DNA of 64,000 nucleotides from Arthrobacter sp. NtRootA1 (GTDB taxonomy: Bacteria; Actinomycetota; Actinomycetes; Actinomycetales; Micrococcaceae), in the NCBI RefSeq assembly GCF_019976975.1, contig NZ_AP024630.1, positions 2,728,001 to 2,792,000 on the forward strand, given 5' to 3'. Position 1 is the stretch's first letter. Every line of letters begins with the position of its first letter. Below the pieces are notes generated by a model. It did no database searches, had not been told where the DNA came from, and was given only the letters and a program-made list of their open reading frames with translations. Positions 7,993 through 17,246 of the stretch are shown here, one piece after another. Both the position numbers and the translations under genes were made by a program.

Positions 7993-8451
7993 ATGCAGAA
8001 GATATCCACCTGTTTGTGGTTTGACGGCCGGGCCGCGGAGGCGGCGGAGTTCTACACGTCGACATTTGATGATTCGTCCATCCTGACATCGTTGCCGGGT
8101 CCAGACGGACAGGTTCTTACCGTGGACTTTGAAATTGAAGGACGGCAGTTCATGGCCTTGAACGGGGGACCGGCCTTTACCTTCAACGAAGCAGTGTCCC
8201 TGGTGGTCAACTGCGACTCGCAGGACGAGGTTGACCGTTACTGGGATGCGCTCTTGGAAGGAGGGGGAGAAGAAAGCCAGTGCGGATGGCTGAAGGACAA
8301 GTTTGGCTTGTCGTGGCAGATCGTCCCTGCTGGGATGCCGAGCCTGTTGAATGGTCCGGATCCAGCAGGTTCCCAGCGGGCAATGGAAGCGATGCTGAAG
8401 ATGCGGAAGCTAGATATCAATGCCCTGCAAAAGGCGTACGACGGCGACTGA
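7993..8451 (+). CDS. PhnB-like VOC-superfamily protein
   Basis: 152 aa, ATG 7993. It opens with KISTCLWFDGRAAEAAEFY and contains VSLVVNCDSQDEVDRYWD and GWLKDKFGLSWQIVP, the pattern of PhnB-like (PF06983) vicinal oxygen chelate proteins. These small beta-alpha-beta-beta-beta proteins bind metals or small hydrophobic ligands. Specific functions are mostly unknown. It is followed 87 bases later by a second member of the same family. Confidence 0.82.
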   Translation: MQKISTCLWFDGRAAEAAEFYTSTFDDSSILTSLPGPDGQVLTVDFEIEGRQFMALNGGPAFTFNEAVSLVVNCDSQDEVDRYWDALLEGGGEESQCGWLKDKFGLSWQIVPAGMPSLLNGPDPAGSQRAMEAMLKMRKLDINALQKAYDGD

Positions 8452-8538
8452 AAGTTTGGGGGACAGGCGCCTTGGGCGCTGCTAGCATTACCGCACGGTG
8501 ACGTGCGCACCTATTACAACCATGAGGAGAACTGACTA

Positions 8539-8967
8539 ATGACAACCCGCCTCAACCCATATATCTCGTTCCGCGATAATGCCAGGGACGCAATTAACTT
8601 CTACGAGTCCGTCTTCGGTGGCGAACTAACACTCAGCACTTTTGGCGAATTCCAGGCAAGTCAGGACCCAGCCGAAGCGGACAAGGTCATGCACGCCATG
8701 CTGGTGACTCCCAACGGACTAACACTGATGGCCGCCGACACGCCCAACGGTATGGACTACAACCCTGGCAATAACATTTCGGTGTCACTCAGCGGCCAGT
8801 CCGAGGACGAAGGCGAGCTCCGTGGTTACTGGGACAAGCTGGCCGACGGCGGTACCGTCACCATGCCACTTGAAAGCGCACCGTGGGGTGACACCTTCGG
8901 GATGTGTGTGGACAAGTTCGGCATTGCCTGGTTGGTCAATATTGCAGGAGCGCAACAGGAGCAATAG
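8539..8967 (+). CDS. PhnB-like VOC-superfamily protein
   Basis: 142 aa from ATG 8539, preceded by GAGGAGAAC. NPYISFRDNARDAINFYESV, LMAADTPNGMDY, and WGDTFGMCVDKFGIAWLVNI are typical PhnB/glyoxalase-like family motifs. It is a tandem but divergent relative of the VOC gene at 7993-8451. The predicted fold is clear; the substrate is not. The next gene is convergent. Confidence 0.85.
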   Translation: MTTRLNPYISFRDNARDAINFYESVFGGELTLSTFGEFQASQDPAEADKVMHAMLVTPNGLTLMAADTPNGMDYNPGNNISVSLSGQSEDEGELRGYWDKLADGGTVTMPLESAPWGDTFGMCVDKFGIAWLVNIAGAQQEQ

Positions 8968-9041
8968 CGGCCACGCAGGGCAATGTAGCCTCGAACGCCT
9001 CGTCCGGCTCGCGCTGGACGGGGCATTCGTATGTCCGGTAC

Positions 9042-10025
9042 CTACATGATCCGCCGACCGGAAGGGTCCAGTCTGACACCAACATGCTTAGGCGTACGCA
9101 ACGCGATGGAGCGATCCATGATCTCCACCGTCGGCAACCTTTCGCCCAGCTGCCGCTCGAGAACGGTCATGTCCTCGAGTCGGCGAAGCCAAACACACAT
9201 CACGAGCGAGTATGGCCCTCCCGTCATTGCGACGAGACGCACTTCTCCGAGACCGACCAACTTGTCCGCAACTGCCTCCACTTGGGTGGCTGGGACGCGA
9301 AGAAAATACCAAACGCTTACAGGCCATGGTGATAGTTTGCGGGCGATTTCCAGCCGGACTACGATTCGATCTTGCGCCAAGGCAGCGTTTAGGGCGCTTT
9401 TCGCGCGCGAGGGGCTGATTCCGAGCTGGTGGGATATTTCCGTTATCGAGGCTCGACCATCAGAGCGAAGGATCCGGAACAGGTGGCCCTCCACATCTGT
9501 CGATGCGGCCCTGGTGGCGGGACTAGGTTGGGGTGCTTCCCGCTCTATGAGCTTTACCTCGTGATCCTGCAATGAGCGCAACCGCCAACTTCGGGCGTCT
9601 GCTATCAGATTGATGCCCACATGGGTTCTTGTGCTGCGGATTCCTTTGATGGCGCCCAGTCGGTCCAAAATGAACCGTCCAAGGCTCGCCTCGTCGCGGC
9701 AAATAACAGAGAGGACCATGTCCCGTCCGCCCGCAGTGTGGTCCACTGAGAGGACATCCGGATCGGCCGCTAGTTCGTCGGTCACTGCTGCCAGGCTGGC
9801 AGGCGAGCACTCAACTTCCACAATGGCAAACGCTACTTTGGAACCACTGCCATGGTGGGTTGCTACCCATGCCAGGCCTTCCGCGGACAGGAAATTCCAG
9901 CGGCGGGCCAACGTGACTGCGTCGGCTCCGACTACAGGCGCCAAAGCCGTCCACGGTGCCCGGGGTCGGATTTGCAGGGCATGTAAAAGCCTGAGATCCC
10001 GTTCATCAAAGTCGAAATCCTGCAT
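9042..10025 (-). CDS. Lrp/AsnC regulator with two fused units
   Basis: 327 aa, about twice the usual Lrp length. Residues ~1-150 form one HTH plus ligand-binding unit (DERDLRLLHALQIRPRAPW ... VLSVDHTAGGRDMVLSV). Residues ~175-327 form a second (LFRILRSDGRASITEISHQL ... VRLVAMTGGPYSLVMCVWL). Tandem AsnC proteins are common in actinobacteria and usually sense amino acids or aromatic compounds. It is divergent from a sigma-factor gene, with a strong dyad in between that is probably its own operator. Confidence 0.87.
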   Translation of the reverse strand: MQDFDFDERDLRLLHALQIRPRAPWTALAPVVGADAVTLARRWNFLSAEGLAWVATHHGSGSKVAFAIVEVECSPASLAAVTDELAADPDVLSVDHTAGGRDMVLSVICRDEASLGRFILDRLGAIKGIRSTRTHVGINLIADARSWRLRSLQDHEVKLIEREAPQPSPATRAASTDVEGHLFRILRSDGRASITEISHQLGISPSRAKSALNAALAQDRIVVRLEIARKLSPWPVSVWYFLRVPATQVEAVADKLVGLGEVRLVAMTGGPYSLVMCVWLRRLEDMTVLERQLGERLPTVEIMDRSIALRTPKHVGVRLDPSGRRIM

Positions 10026-10056
10026 GGAACGTCTACTTCCAACAAATTGCCTGCGT

Positions 10057-10108
10057 TTTGAGTGTGACCAATCACTTGCTGCCTAGATTCTAGGCGTCAT
10101 CACTCAAA
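10057..10108. promoter_or_regulatory. nested palindromes upstream of Lrp gene
   Basis: GCCTAGA-T-TCTAGGC (10081-10095) is a perfect 7-bp dyad. It is flanked by an outer dyad TTTGAGTG (10057-10064) and CACTCAAA (10101-10108). It lies between the divergent Lrp-type gene and the sigma-factor gene, a likely Lrp operator controlling one or both. Confidence 0.55.
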
Positions 10109-10125
10109 CACGTCGGAAGGCAACC

Positions 10126-10977
10126 ATGCTTGTCCCCGTCCTGCCGTTCGGCCGCGTCCAATCCTCCACGCCGGCTCAGCAAGTACAAGTGCTTCTGAAA
10201 CCTGCACAACGTCAGCAGGGGAGGGGAGCCGGCAGACACACGCTACCGGCGGGCGAGAGTGACACATGCCTGCTCGCTGCCGTGCGAGGGGGTGACTCGC
10301 GATCCTTCGAGGAACTTTTTCGCCGGTACCAACGCGTGGCCACCCGTGTTGCCCGGACGGAATCGGATAATCCAACGGACGCTGACGATGTGGTCTCCGA
10401 GGCGTTTGCATCGATCCTGAAGTCCCTGCTGGAAGGCAGGGGACCGGTGGACTCATTCAGGGCCTATCTGTTGACCACCGTTCGGCGGATGTCGCACCGC
10501 CGGAATCTGCAGAGCCGACGAGCATCGGCGACGGTGGATGGCGTTGTGAGTGAGATCGTGGTTTTTAATGGTGATCCTGTTGTCAAAGACTTCGAGAATA
10601 CGATCCTTCTGCTGGCTTTCCGTTCCCTGCCGTCCCGCTGGCAGACCGTACTTTGGCAGGTGGACGTCGAGGGCATGAAGCCGGCCGCAGCGGCGCGGGC
10701 TATGGAACTGACTCCAAACGCTGTTTCATCGTTGCTCATCCGGGCACGGGAGGGTCTCCGCCAGGCGTACCTGCAAAAACACGTGCAGGAATCAGCTACG
10801 GACCCCTGCACGGACTTTTCGCGCTACTTAGGTAAATACGCCCGCAATGCCGTGCGCCGGGCCGCTCAGGAGAAAGTTCGCCGGCACCTGGACGATTGCC
10901 TCCGGTGCACCAGGGTATTGGCTGAGTTGGTGGAAGTTCAGTCAAGAATGAAACAGGCCGGCTCCGGCGCTGGATAG
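10126..10977 (+). CDS. ECF-type sigma factor with C-terminal zinc finger
   Basis: 283 aa, ATG 10126 after GGAAGGC. Region 2 is seen in SRSFEELFRRYQRVATRVAR and DADDVVSEAFASILKSL; region 4 in LPSRWQTVLWQVDVEGMKP and LTPNAVSSLLIRAREGLRQA. The tail has a zinc-finger (zf-HC2) pattern, HLDDCLRC, normally found on anti-sigma factors. Sigma and anti-sigma-like elements are thus in one chain, a known actinobacterial design, here without the usual membrane and extracellular extension. Regulon unknown. Confidence 0.8.
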   Translation: MLVPVLPFGRVQSSTPAQQVQVLLKPAQRQQGRGAGRHTLPAGESDTCLLAAVRGGDSRSFEELFRRYQRVATRVARTESDNPTDADDVVSEAFASILKSLLEGRGPVDSFRAYLLTTVRRMSHRRNLQSRRASATVDGVVSEIVVFNGDPVVKDFENTILLLAFRSLPSRWQTVLWQVDVEGMKPAAAARAMELTPNAVSSLLIRAREGLRQAYLQKHVQESATDPCTDFSRYLGKYARNAVRRAAQEKVRRHLDDCLRCTRVLAELVEVQSRMKQAGSGAG

Positions 10978-11051
10978 GACTGGCCGCGCCGGTCAGTGAA
11001 AGGCGTAATCAACGCTTACTTTACATAATGTAGATTATCGGCGTTAAAACA

Positions 11052-11080
11052 ACGGGAGTGGAAGTAGCTGCGAGAACTCC
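11052..11080 (+). repeat. left 29-bp direct repeat (putative att site)
   Basis: Identical to 14904-14932. Inside it GGAGT and ACTCC form inverted arms with AGCT exactly at the centre (6 bases either side), the layout of a tyrosine-recombinase core site. Flanking bases differ on both sides. Confidence 0.75.
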
Positions 11081-11229
11081 CGTCCCGCGACGTATCCAAC
11101 GTTTGCGCAGATCAGAACGCATTGACGAGGAAGAAAGTGTTCTCGGTTCGGACTTGAATTTGCGCCCGGATCCTTTGCGCCTGTAGGTTTCCTGCATCTA
11201 ATGCATGTTTCCATGGTTTAGGGGTCGTT

Positions 11230-12353
11230 GTGAGTGGTGCCGTTCCGGGTTTTGTCCCGCGGATGCTGGTGGATCCGGACATTGGGCTGTTCCGTGCTGA
11301 TGAACGGGTTTTTACCGCCATGCTGGATGGCTGGCGGGCACAGATGCTTGCCCGTGGCCTCACGGCGGACACCATCAAGCAGCGTTGCCAGCTGCTGGAG
11401 CGTTTTCAGCGGTTCACGGGTGAATTTCCGTGGCAATGGCGCCCCGCGGACATCGATGATTTCCTGGCCGATCTGCGTTCTGGCGAGAAGCCGATCAGCC
11501 TGAAGACGTTGCGCTCGTACAGCAACGCCGTGGCGATGTTCTGCTCTTACCTCACGCATCCTGCCTACGGATGGGGCGAGTTCTGCGAACGGACATTCGG
11601 CGATATTCCGAGCCAGATCTGCTTCGAGTGGAACATGCCACGGCACACCACCGATGATGCTGTCCCGGCGAAGAAGCGCTCGTTCACGAAGGCGGAACTG
11701 CAGCGTCTTTTCGACTACCTAGATGACCTGGTCGACCAGGAATTTGCCGCTGGCAGCAAACGCTGGCTGCCCCTGTTCCGGGACCCTGTGGCGTTCAAGG
11801 TCTGCTACGCCTACGGGCTTCGCCGCCGTGAAATGACCATGCTGGACCTGGAGGACTTCGGCCCGAACCCACACGTCAGCGACTACGGCCGGTTCGGTGC
11901 CGTCCAGGTCCGATTCGCCAAAGGCGCGGCAGCCTCAGGACCCAGAAGGCGGACCGTGTTGACCGTTCCGGAGTTCGACTGGGTCGGGGACCAGCTCAAG
12001 ACCTGGACAGCCGGCGGCATGCGGCAACAGTTTCCGACCGCTGAACGCTCCTCGGCGCTGTGGCCCAGTGAGCGTGGCGCCCGGATGTCCCTGGGCTCGT
12101 TCGGTGATGCGTTCGCTGCCGCGCGGATGCCGTCGGTCTGCCGCAGGAGTTGGGCCTGCATTGCCTCAGGCATTCCTACGTGACTCACCTGATCGAAGCC
12201 GGTTATGACGCGGCCTTCGTGCAGACGCAGGTTGGCCACTCCTATGCGTCGACTACCGGGCTCTATACCTCGGTATCGTCGGACTTCAAGCAGAAAACCG
12301 TGCAGCAGATGATTGCACGCCGCATCGCGAACTTGGAGGACCCAGATGCCTGA
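11230..12353 (+). pseudogene. tyrosine recombinase, frameshifted
   Basis: Starts at GTG 11230. Residues ~1-130 are a SAM-like core-binding domain. The catalytic part begins with SFTKAELQRLFDYLDDL and has the first catalytic Arg in CYAYGLRRREMTML. Near 12129-12136 the frame breaks: adding one G to GCGCGGATGCC restores DAVGLPQELGLHCLRHSYVT. The second piece keeps the HxxR box (HCLRHS) and the VGHSYASTTGLYT box with the Tyr nucleophile. Its stop overlaps the next gene. Either a disabled integrase, a sequencing error or a recoding site. Confidence 0.8.
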
Positions 12354-12699
12354 ACAGCGCCGGATCGGCTACCGCTGGAACCTGCGAGCCCTGATGGCAA
12401 AGCAGAACCTCTGGAAGACCACCGAATTGATGCCGCTCCTGAAATCCCGTGGCATCAACCTTTCCGAAAGCCAGGTCTACAGGCTGGTCACCTCCACGCC
12501 GGAGCGCATTCCTGCAAGGACATTCGCCGCGCTCTGCGACATCCTGGACTGCACACCAAACGACCTTTTCGAACCTTTCGTGGAGATGCGCGCCGCAGCG
12601 ACAGCGAACGCCCCCAAGCGCAGTGAAGACCTCGGCATCCAACCCGGCAACCCGATCGCCCGACGCGTCCGGCTCGTCGCTCCCGAGGACGGTGAGTAG
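12346..12699 (+). CDS. XRE-type helix-turn-helix protein
   Basis: 117 aa, ATG 12346, overlapping the recombinase stop by 8 bases and ending 8 bases inside the next gene. NLRALMAKQNLWKTTELMPL and ISLSESQVYR-like (INLSESQVYRLVTSTPERIP) plus CDILDCTPNDLFEP fit the Cro/CI-type HTH of small element-encoded regulators. It probably controls the recombination genes or directs assembly on the att site. Confidence 0.78.
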   Translation: MPEQRRIGYRWNLRALMAKQNLWKTTELMPLLKSRGINLSESQVYRLVTSTPERIPARTFAALCDILDCTPNDLFEPFVEMRAAATANAPKRSEDLGIQPGNPIARRVRLVAPEDGE

Positions 12700-14152
12700 G
12701 CCCCGTAAGGCAGAGGACCCCACCCGCTGGCCTGTCCCCTGCGGCCGCTGCGGCCAGCACCACCAAACAGTCGCGCGCTGGCCCGACGGCGGAGTCTGCG
12801 GCTACTGCTATCAGCAGGCAAAACGCACCCGCGGGGTCTGCGAATGCGGCCACGACGGCATCCTGCCCGGAATCATCGATGAACAGCCGGCATGCCGGAA
12901 CTGCTCGGGCGTTCGGCTCAATATCGACTGCCAGGGCTGCGGCGCCGAAGACGAGCTCTATACCGGTGCGCACTGCTGGGCCTGCGTCCTCGGCGACGTC
13001 GTTGATAACCTCCTGACCAACCCGGCCCCGGGAATCATCGCCACGGAACTGATCCCGCTGGCCGCGGCATTAAAGACCATGAAACGGGCCAACAGCGGCA
13101 TGACCTGGATCCGACAAAAGCACGTCACAGCCTTCCTTCGAAACCTCGCCACCGCACCCACCATCAGCCACGCAACCTTCGACGAACTACCCGACTCACG
13201 CACCCGCGAATACGTCCGGGGACTCCTCATCGAACACGGGGTGCTCCCCCAACGAAATGCTTTCCTGACCCGCTACGACAGCTGGGCAACCCAGGCCATG
13301 AACCGCGTCAGCGACCCCCAGAACCTTGACGTGATCCGCCGCTACATCCGCTGGCATCACCAACGGCGCATGAATCTCATGGACGAAGTTACGCGCGGCA
13401 CTTTTCTTCGTGCCAAGCAGGAAGTCACCGTCGCCATCGACTTCCTGAACTGGCTTACCAGTCATGACATCACGTTGCCGGAACTGCAGCAGTCCCACCT
13501 TGACGTATGGCAAGCCGAAGGACCCACGACCAGGCGCATCGCTGAGCGCTTCCTCAAATGGGCCATCAAAACCAAAGCCGCCCCAGCTGGGCTCACCATC
13601 ATTCCGCACCGCCGCGGCACGAGCCCACGACTCCCCAAAGCTGGACAAGACCAAGCACTCCACCACGTCATCCACACCGATGAACTGGAAACCCGCGACC
13701 GGGCCGCGGCCATCCTGATCCTCGTCTTCGGACAACAGGCAGAGAACATCGCACGGCTAACCTGGGACGACGTCAGCGTCACCGACGAACTGGTCACCGT
13801 TCAACTGGGGACTCTCCAGATCGCATTGCCGGATCCCCTTGCACAGCCGTGGCGGGAGCTCGCCGCAAACCCGGGCCACGAACTGACTGCCGCGCACCCC
13901 AACACCAAGTGGGTGTTCCGCGGGGCATCACCCGGACGCCACATCCACCCAGGACACCTCACAACCCGCCTCAGCAAACTCTTCAGCACCCGCGCCGCAC
14001 GCCTGGGAACACTCCACGAACTCACCAAACTCGCACCCGTGGCCATCATCGCCGAAACCCTCGGCTACTCCCCCACCACCATCGAACGCCACGCCACAGA
14101 CTCAGCCGCCGCCTACGCCCAATACATTGCCGCCCGAAAGCAGGCAACCTGA
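12692..14152 (+). CDS. zinc-ribbon protein with degenerate recombinase domain
   Basis: 486 aa from GTG 12692, overlapping the HTH gene. The first ~95 residues hold about five cysteine pairs (CGRC, CGYC, CECG, CRNC, CQGC, CWAC), a stack of zinc ribbons. The C-terminal ~300 residues follow the tyrosine-recombinase fold (ILILVFGQQAENIARLTWDD ... AIIAETLGYSPTTIERHATD). The usual catalytic Arg after the GLR-type motif is replaced (GQQAEN), HxxR is not visible and no clear nucleophilic Tyr is present. Probably a non-catalytic partner of the first recombinase. Confidence 0.7.
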   Translation: MSRPRKAEDPTRWPVPCGRCGQHHQTVARWPDGGVCGYCYQQAKRTRGVCECGHDGILPGIIDEQPACRNCSGVRLNIDCQGCGAEDELYTGAHCWACVLGDVVDNLLTNPAPGIIATELIPLAAALKTMKRANSGMTWIRQKHVTAFLRNLATAPTISHATFDELPDSRTREYVRGLLIEHGVLPQRNAFLTRYDSWATQAMNRVSDPQNLDVIRRYIRWHHQRRMNLMDEVTRGTFLRAKQEVTVAIDFLNWLTSHDITLPELQQSHLDVWQAEGPTTRRIAERFLKWAIKTKAAPAGLTIIPHRRGTSPRLPKAGQDQALHHVIHTDELETRDRAAAILILVFGQQAENIARLTWDDVSVTDELVTVQLGTLQIALPDPLAQPWRELAANPGHELTAAHPNTKWVFRGASPGRHIHPGHLTTRLSKLFSTRAARLGTLHELTKLAPVAIIAETLGYSPTTIERHATDSAAAYAQYIAARKQAT

Positions 14153-14154
14153 AT

Positions 14155-14850
14155 CTAAGGGGTTCGAAAATTCCATGACTTCCCGACGGAAGGAACCTCA
14201 TGAAACATCAAAAACAAGTGCCCAAGAGGCTGACGATAGGACAAGGCATCCCGATACGGAACCGTGCCACCTGCGAAGCCCACACTCTGGGCGCGGGCGC
14301 CATCAAGAAGTGACTGGAGCTCGTCAGCGTCAAGCTTTGTCAGCGCTGATCCTGACAGAGCATCTTCAACCACACCGCGGATTCTTCGCTCGTACGGGTC
14401 GGAAAGTTCCAGGCCTACGCGCCGGAGCCATGATTCCAGCGCGTGTCGTGCGCCGGCCCGTTCATCGCCATGCCAACGACGCGGCTCGATAGGGGTAACT
14501 TGGTCCCTCGGCGGAGATCGATGACCGGCAGCCTTCTGCAGCCTACGAAGATCGGCATACTCCGCAGCAATCCTGAGATGAACGGCTCGTTCTGCCTCCA
14601 ACATGTCCAAGGCTGGCAACAAGAAGTCCGTCTCATACCAAGAAAGATTCAACTTCGCTTCAAGGTACGCCCAAGTGGGTTCAAAGCCGATCGGCTGAGC
14701 CTGCTGGATCCAGGAACCAAGGGACATAAAGCGATGGCTAAACGGCAACGACACATCACGAACACGCCCCGACTCACGACCAAAACCCATTGGCTCAGCA
14801 TAGGCGTTCGGCGAAAACTTCCAGTGACTTCGAAGGCATTGGACGGCCAC
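14155..14850 (-). CDS. hypothetical cargo protein of the element
   Basis: 231 aa from GTG 14850, convergent with the zinc-ribbon gene and ending only 2 bases from its stop. Charged, mostly helical, with no signal or membrane segment; a central stretch reads PPRDQVTPIEPRRWHGDERA. I recognise no family. It is the only gene of the element not tied to recombination, so it is likely a passenger. The ribosome-binding site is weak, so the start is uncertain. Confidence 0.5.
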   Translation of the reverse strand: MAVQCLRSHWKFSPNAYAEPMGFGRESGRVRDVSLPFSHRFMSLGSWIQQAQPIGFEPTWAYLEAKLNLSWYETDFLLPALDMLEAERAVHLRIAAEYADLRRLQKAAGHRSPPRDQVTPIEPRRWHGDERAGARHALESWLRRVGLELSDPYERRIRGVVEDALSGSALTKLDADELQSLLDGARAQSVGFAGGTVPYRDALSYRQPLGHLFLMFHEVPSVGKSWNFRTP

Positions 14851-14903
14851 CCCGGGACGGACCTACTCCCGGCTCACGAATACCCGTGCATGCCAGTTGA
14901 AGT

Positions 14904-14932
14904 ACGGGAGTGGAAGTAGCTGCGAGAACTCC
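14904..14932 (+). repeat. right 29-bp direct repeat (putative att site)
   Basis: Exact second copy of 11052-11080, in the same orientation. It lies 54 bases beyond the cargo gene start and marks the right end of the element. Confidence 0.75.
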
Positions 14933-15007
14933 ACTAGGCCAGCCATTGGCCCAGTCGGGCAGTCGCCGGAGACACGCTCATGGCGCAGCGGGGCCAGGAA
15001 TGCCTGC

Positions 15008-15856
15008 TCAGCCGAAGAGCGCCGGCGTCGGGATGTTCAGCAGTCGCCGTGTCCACGTAAAGCTACCCGCCCCGTTGCCAGGATAGAGCCACATGGAACC
15101 CGCGATGTCGCGGGCGATGACGTCGGCATGTCCGTCATAGTCAAAATCCCCGGGGGCGGCAATCAGATCCATCTTCTGCCAGCCCCAACCAACCTGCACG
15201 CGGCTCATCCACCCGCCAGTCCCGTTTCCCGGATACAGCCACATCGCACCACCTGTATCCACCGCAAGAACGTCCGGCTTACCGTCCGCGTTGAAGTCGC
15301 GTCCACTGAAGATGGAGGCCATGATGTTCCATCCCGACCCGACCTGGGTGCGCCCGGGCAGCCACCCACCAGAGCCGTCGCCCCGATACATCCACAACAC
15401 CCCTGCTCCGTCGCGTGCCAGAACATCGGAGGCGCCGTCACCGTTCCAGTCGCCAGGTGAAACCATGGCTGTCATAACGTCCCAGCCCCACCCGACCTGT
15501 TCCGCGTCCGCCCCGCCAATGCCGGTACGCAGGTACAAGCCGCCGTCGCTGCTGCGGAACATCCAATCGGCTTGGGCGTTTCCATCCCAGTCCCCCGGCG
15601 TAACCAAGGCATCCGCGTCCAAAACGACAGTGTTTCCAGGGCCCAGACCCTGCCCTTCCCAGCCGGGCTTGCCCTCATAGACGATCACTCCGCCTTGGTC
15701 AGTGATGGTGACCAGGTCGGAATAAACTACACCCCAGTCCCACCACAGCTGAATGAAGTTGTGCCAGGAGTCATCTGCCCGGGCAGGAGCAGCCATCGCG
15801 GGCTGGGTAAGCGTCATGGCAACTACAGCAGAAAGGATCATGACCAGACGGCGCAC
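15008..15856 (-). CDS. secreted VCBS/FG-GAP repeat protein
   Basis: 282 aa if started at GTG 15856, preceded by a G-rich site. The first residues VRRLVMILSAVVAMTLTQPA with PAMAAPARA form a signal peptide. The mature part has about five repeats built on PGDWNGDGASDVLARD and LWMYRGDGSGGW, calcium-binding-like DxDxDG loops of FG-GAP/VCBS beta-propellers. Such proteins are exported and bind surfaces or glycans. The protein ends in IPTPALFG. A truncated paralogue follows at 16276 and a fragment lies at 28865. Confidence 0.8.
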   Translation of the reverse strand: MRRLVMILSAVVAMTLTQPAMAAPARADDSWHNFIQLWWDWGVVYSDLVTITDQGGVIVYEGKPGWEGQGLGPGNTVVLDADALVTPGDWDGNAQADWMFRSSDGGLYLRTGIGGADAEQVGWGWDVMTAMVSPGDWNGDGASDVLARDGAGVLWMYRGDGSGGWLPGRTQVGSGWNIMASIFSGRDFNADGKPDVLAVDTGGAMWLYPGNGTGGWMSRVQVGWGWQKMDLIAAPGDFDYDGHADVIARDIAGSMWLYPGNGAGSFTWTRRLLNIPTPALFG

Positions 15857-16275
15857 GGTAGCCCCCCAATTGTTAGCGCACCCCAGCGAAACGCTCTTGC
15901 CGCGAGGGTACCCGGCCTGCCATAGCCGCCGCAATAATCACTGTTGCGTTTCCAACGCAGGCTTCGCGCAGGGAAACGAACAAGCTTTGACCATGACTGG
16001 CTTGGATGGATGCGGGTTGCCTGCAGGCCACATCCATGCGCCCGGTTCGCAAGCATGCTTGGACGGACCTTCAGGAGCTCATCCGCGAGCGGGACTGTTC
16101 TTGCAGACGCACCACGGGAAATGCGGAGTTGAATCCAATCCCTAAGAAGCGCTGACGACGGGATCAAGGCGAATGTCTAACACCGTCGTTTGCTGGCGGC
16201 GCTGATCGTCGGTTGGATCCTGCCGTCGAGGATGTTTCGCCAGCTGCTGATGGGGTGCTGCTAGCGAAAACGCCG
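15857..16275. other. non-coding gap between VCBS copies
   Basis: No reading frame here has a convincing start or family match on either strand. It separates an intact VCBS gene from its truncated neighbour and is probably decayed sequence. Confidence 0.4.
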
Positions 16276-16890
16276 TCACCCGAAAAGCTGCGGAGTTGGG
16301 ATGTCCATGACGCTTCTAGCACCGGTGAAGCCCCCGCTTCCGTTTCCGGGGTAGAGCCACATGGTGCCAGTGTTGTCCCGGGCGATGACATCGCCGTACC
16401 CGTCGTTGTCGTAATCGCCCGGGGCGGTGATCAGGTCCATGCCCTGCCACGCCCACCCGATCTGAATGCGGTCCAGCCATCCGCCGTACCCGTTGCCTGG
16501 GTAGAGCCACAGCTGCCCGTTGGTGTCCCTGGCGATCACGTCCGAGGGCCCGTCGCCACTGAAATCATGTCCGCTGAAAATGGCCGTCATGACGTTCCAC
16601 CCCCAGCCGACCTGGGTCCGGCCGGGAAGCCAGCCGCCGTGACCGTTGCCCTTGTACATCCACAGGGCACCAGTGCTGTCCCTGGCAAGGACGTCTGCGG
16701 CTCCGTCACCGTTCCAGTCACCCGGGGAGGCCACGGCCGTCATGACGTCCCAGCCCCAACCGATCTGGCCCACAGGGGTAGTCCTGCTCCAGCCGGCCCT
16801 CACGTGCAGCCCGCCGTCGGTGGCCCGCCCCATGAGCATGGACACAATCTTGCTCCCCGGACGTGGGCTGCGAACTGGCATTTGACGCTT
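16276..16890 (-). pseudogene. 5'-truncated VCBS repeat gene
   Basis: About 200 codons highly similar to the gene at 15008-15856, from a DGGLHVRAG block through SPGDWNGDGAADVLARD to the shared C-terminus IPTPQLFG. The signal peptide and first repeats are missing; upstream sequence in this frame is unrelated. It looks like a tandem duplicate that lost its 5' end. Confidence 0.65.
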
Positions 16891-16899
16891 CGAGATGAG

Positions 16900-17246
16900 C
16901 AAAAGCCTTCGTATGCTGCCCGGAAACGCCAGGCAATAAGAATTGGTGCGATCTGCTTCATGTCCTTTAACCGCTCCAGCGGTAATCCCGCTGCACTGCG
17001 GCGGCGATCTTCCCGCCCTGACGCATGTAGGCGGCGCAGCCCGAGCGCCCCCTCGAAAACGAAGATGCCGGCAGAAACCAAGGCAAGTGCGATAACCGCC
17101 ATGACCAATACGTACCCGGATCGTTTGCATTGGGCAATAGGACGACGAAGAGTACGACCGCGACCAACATCGGTACGTTAGCAACGGTGTATGGCCCGAA
17201 CATTGAGAAGACCGCAGCCCATGTCGCTTTGCTTGAACGTCTTCAT
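16900..17246 (-). pseudogene. small membrane protein, frameshifted
   Basis: ATG 17246 begins MKTFKQ, but the membrane segment SMFGPYTVANVPMLVAVVLF lies in another frame. A second shift at the CCC run near 17115 moves on to VMAVIALALVSAGIFVFEGA. Two transmembrane helices are clear across the frames. The 3' end merges into the truncated VCBS gene. A short relative of its N-terminus (KATWDGFFAMFGPFQLAN) occurs at 27246. Confidence 0.45.

Larger units (their letters stand above)
11052..14932. mobile_element. 3.9-kb recombinase element with 29-bp direct ends
   Basis: A perfect 29-bp direct repeat (11052-11080 and 14904-14932) brackets a frameshifted tyrosine recombinase, an HTH protein, a zinc-ribbon recombinase-like protein and a convergent cargo gene. 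The three recombination genes overlap by a few bases, one translational unit, and together resemble known recombinase-plus-HTH transposon modules such as Tn554 in gene content. The repeat is probably the crossover site duplicated on integration. Because the main recombinase is frameshifted, the copy may be immobile. Confidence 0.75.
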
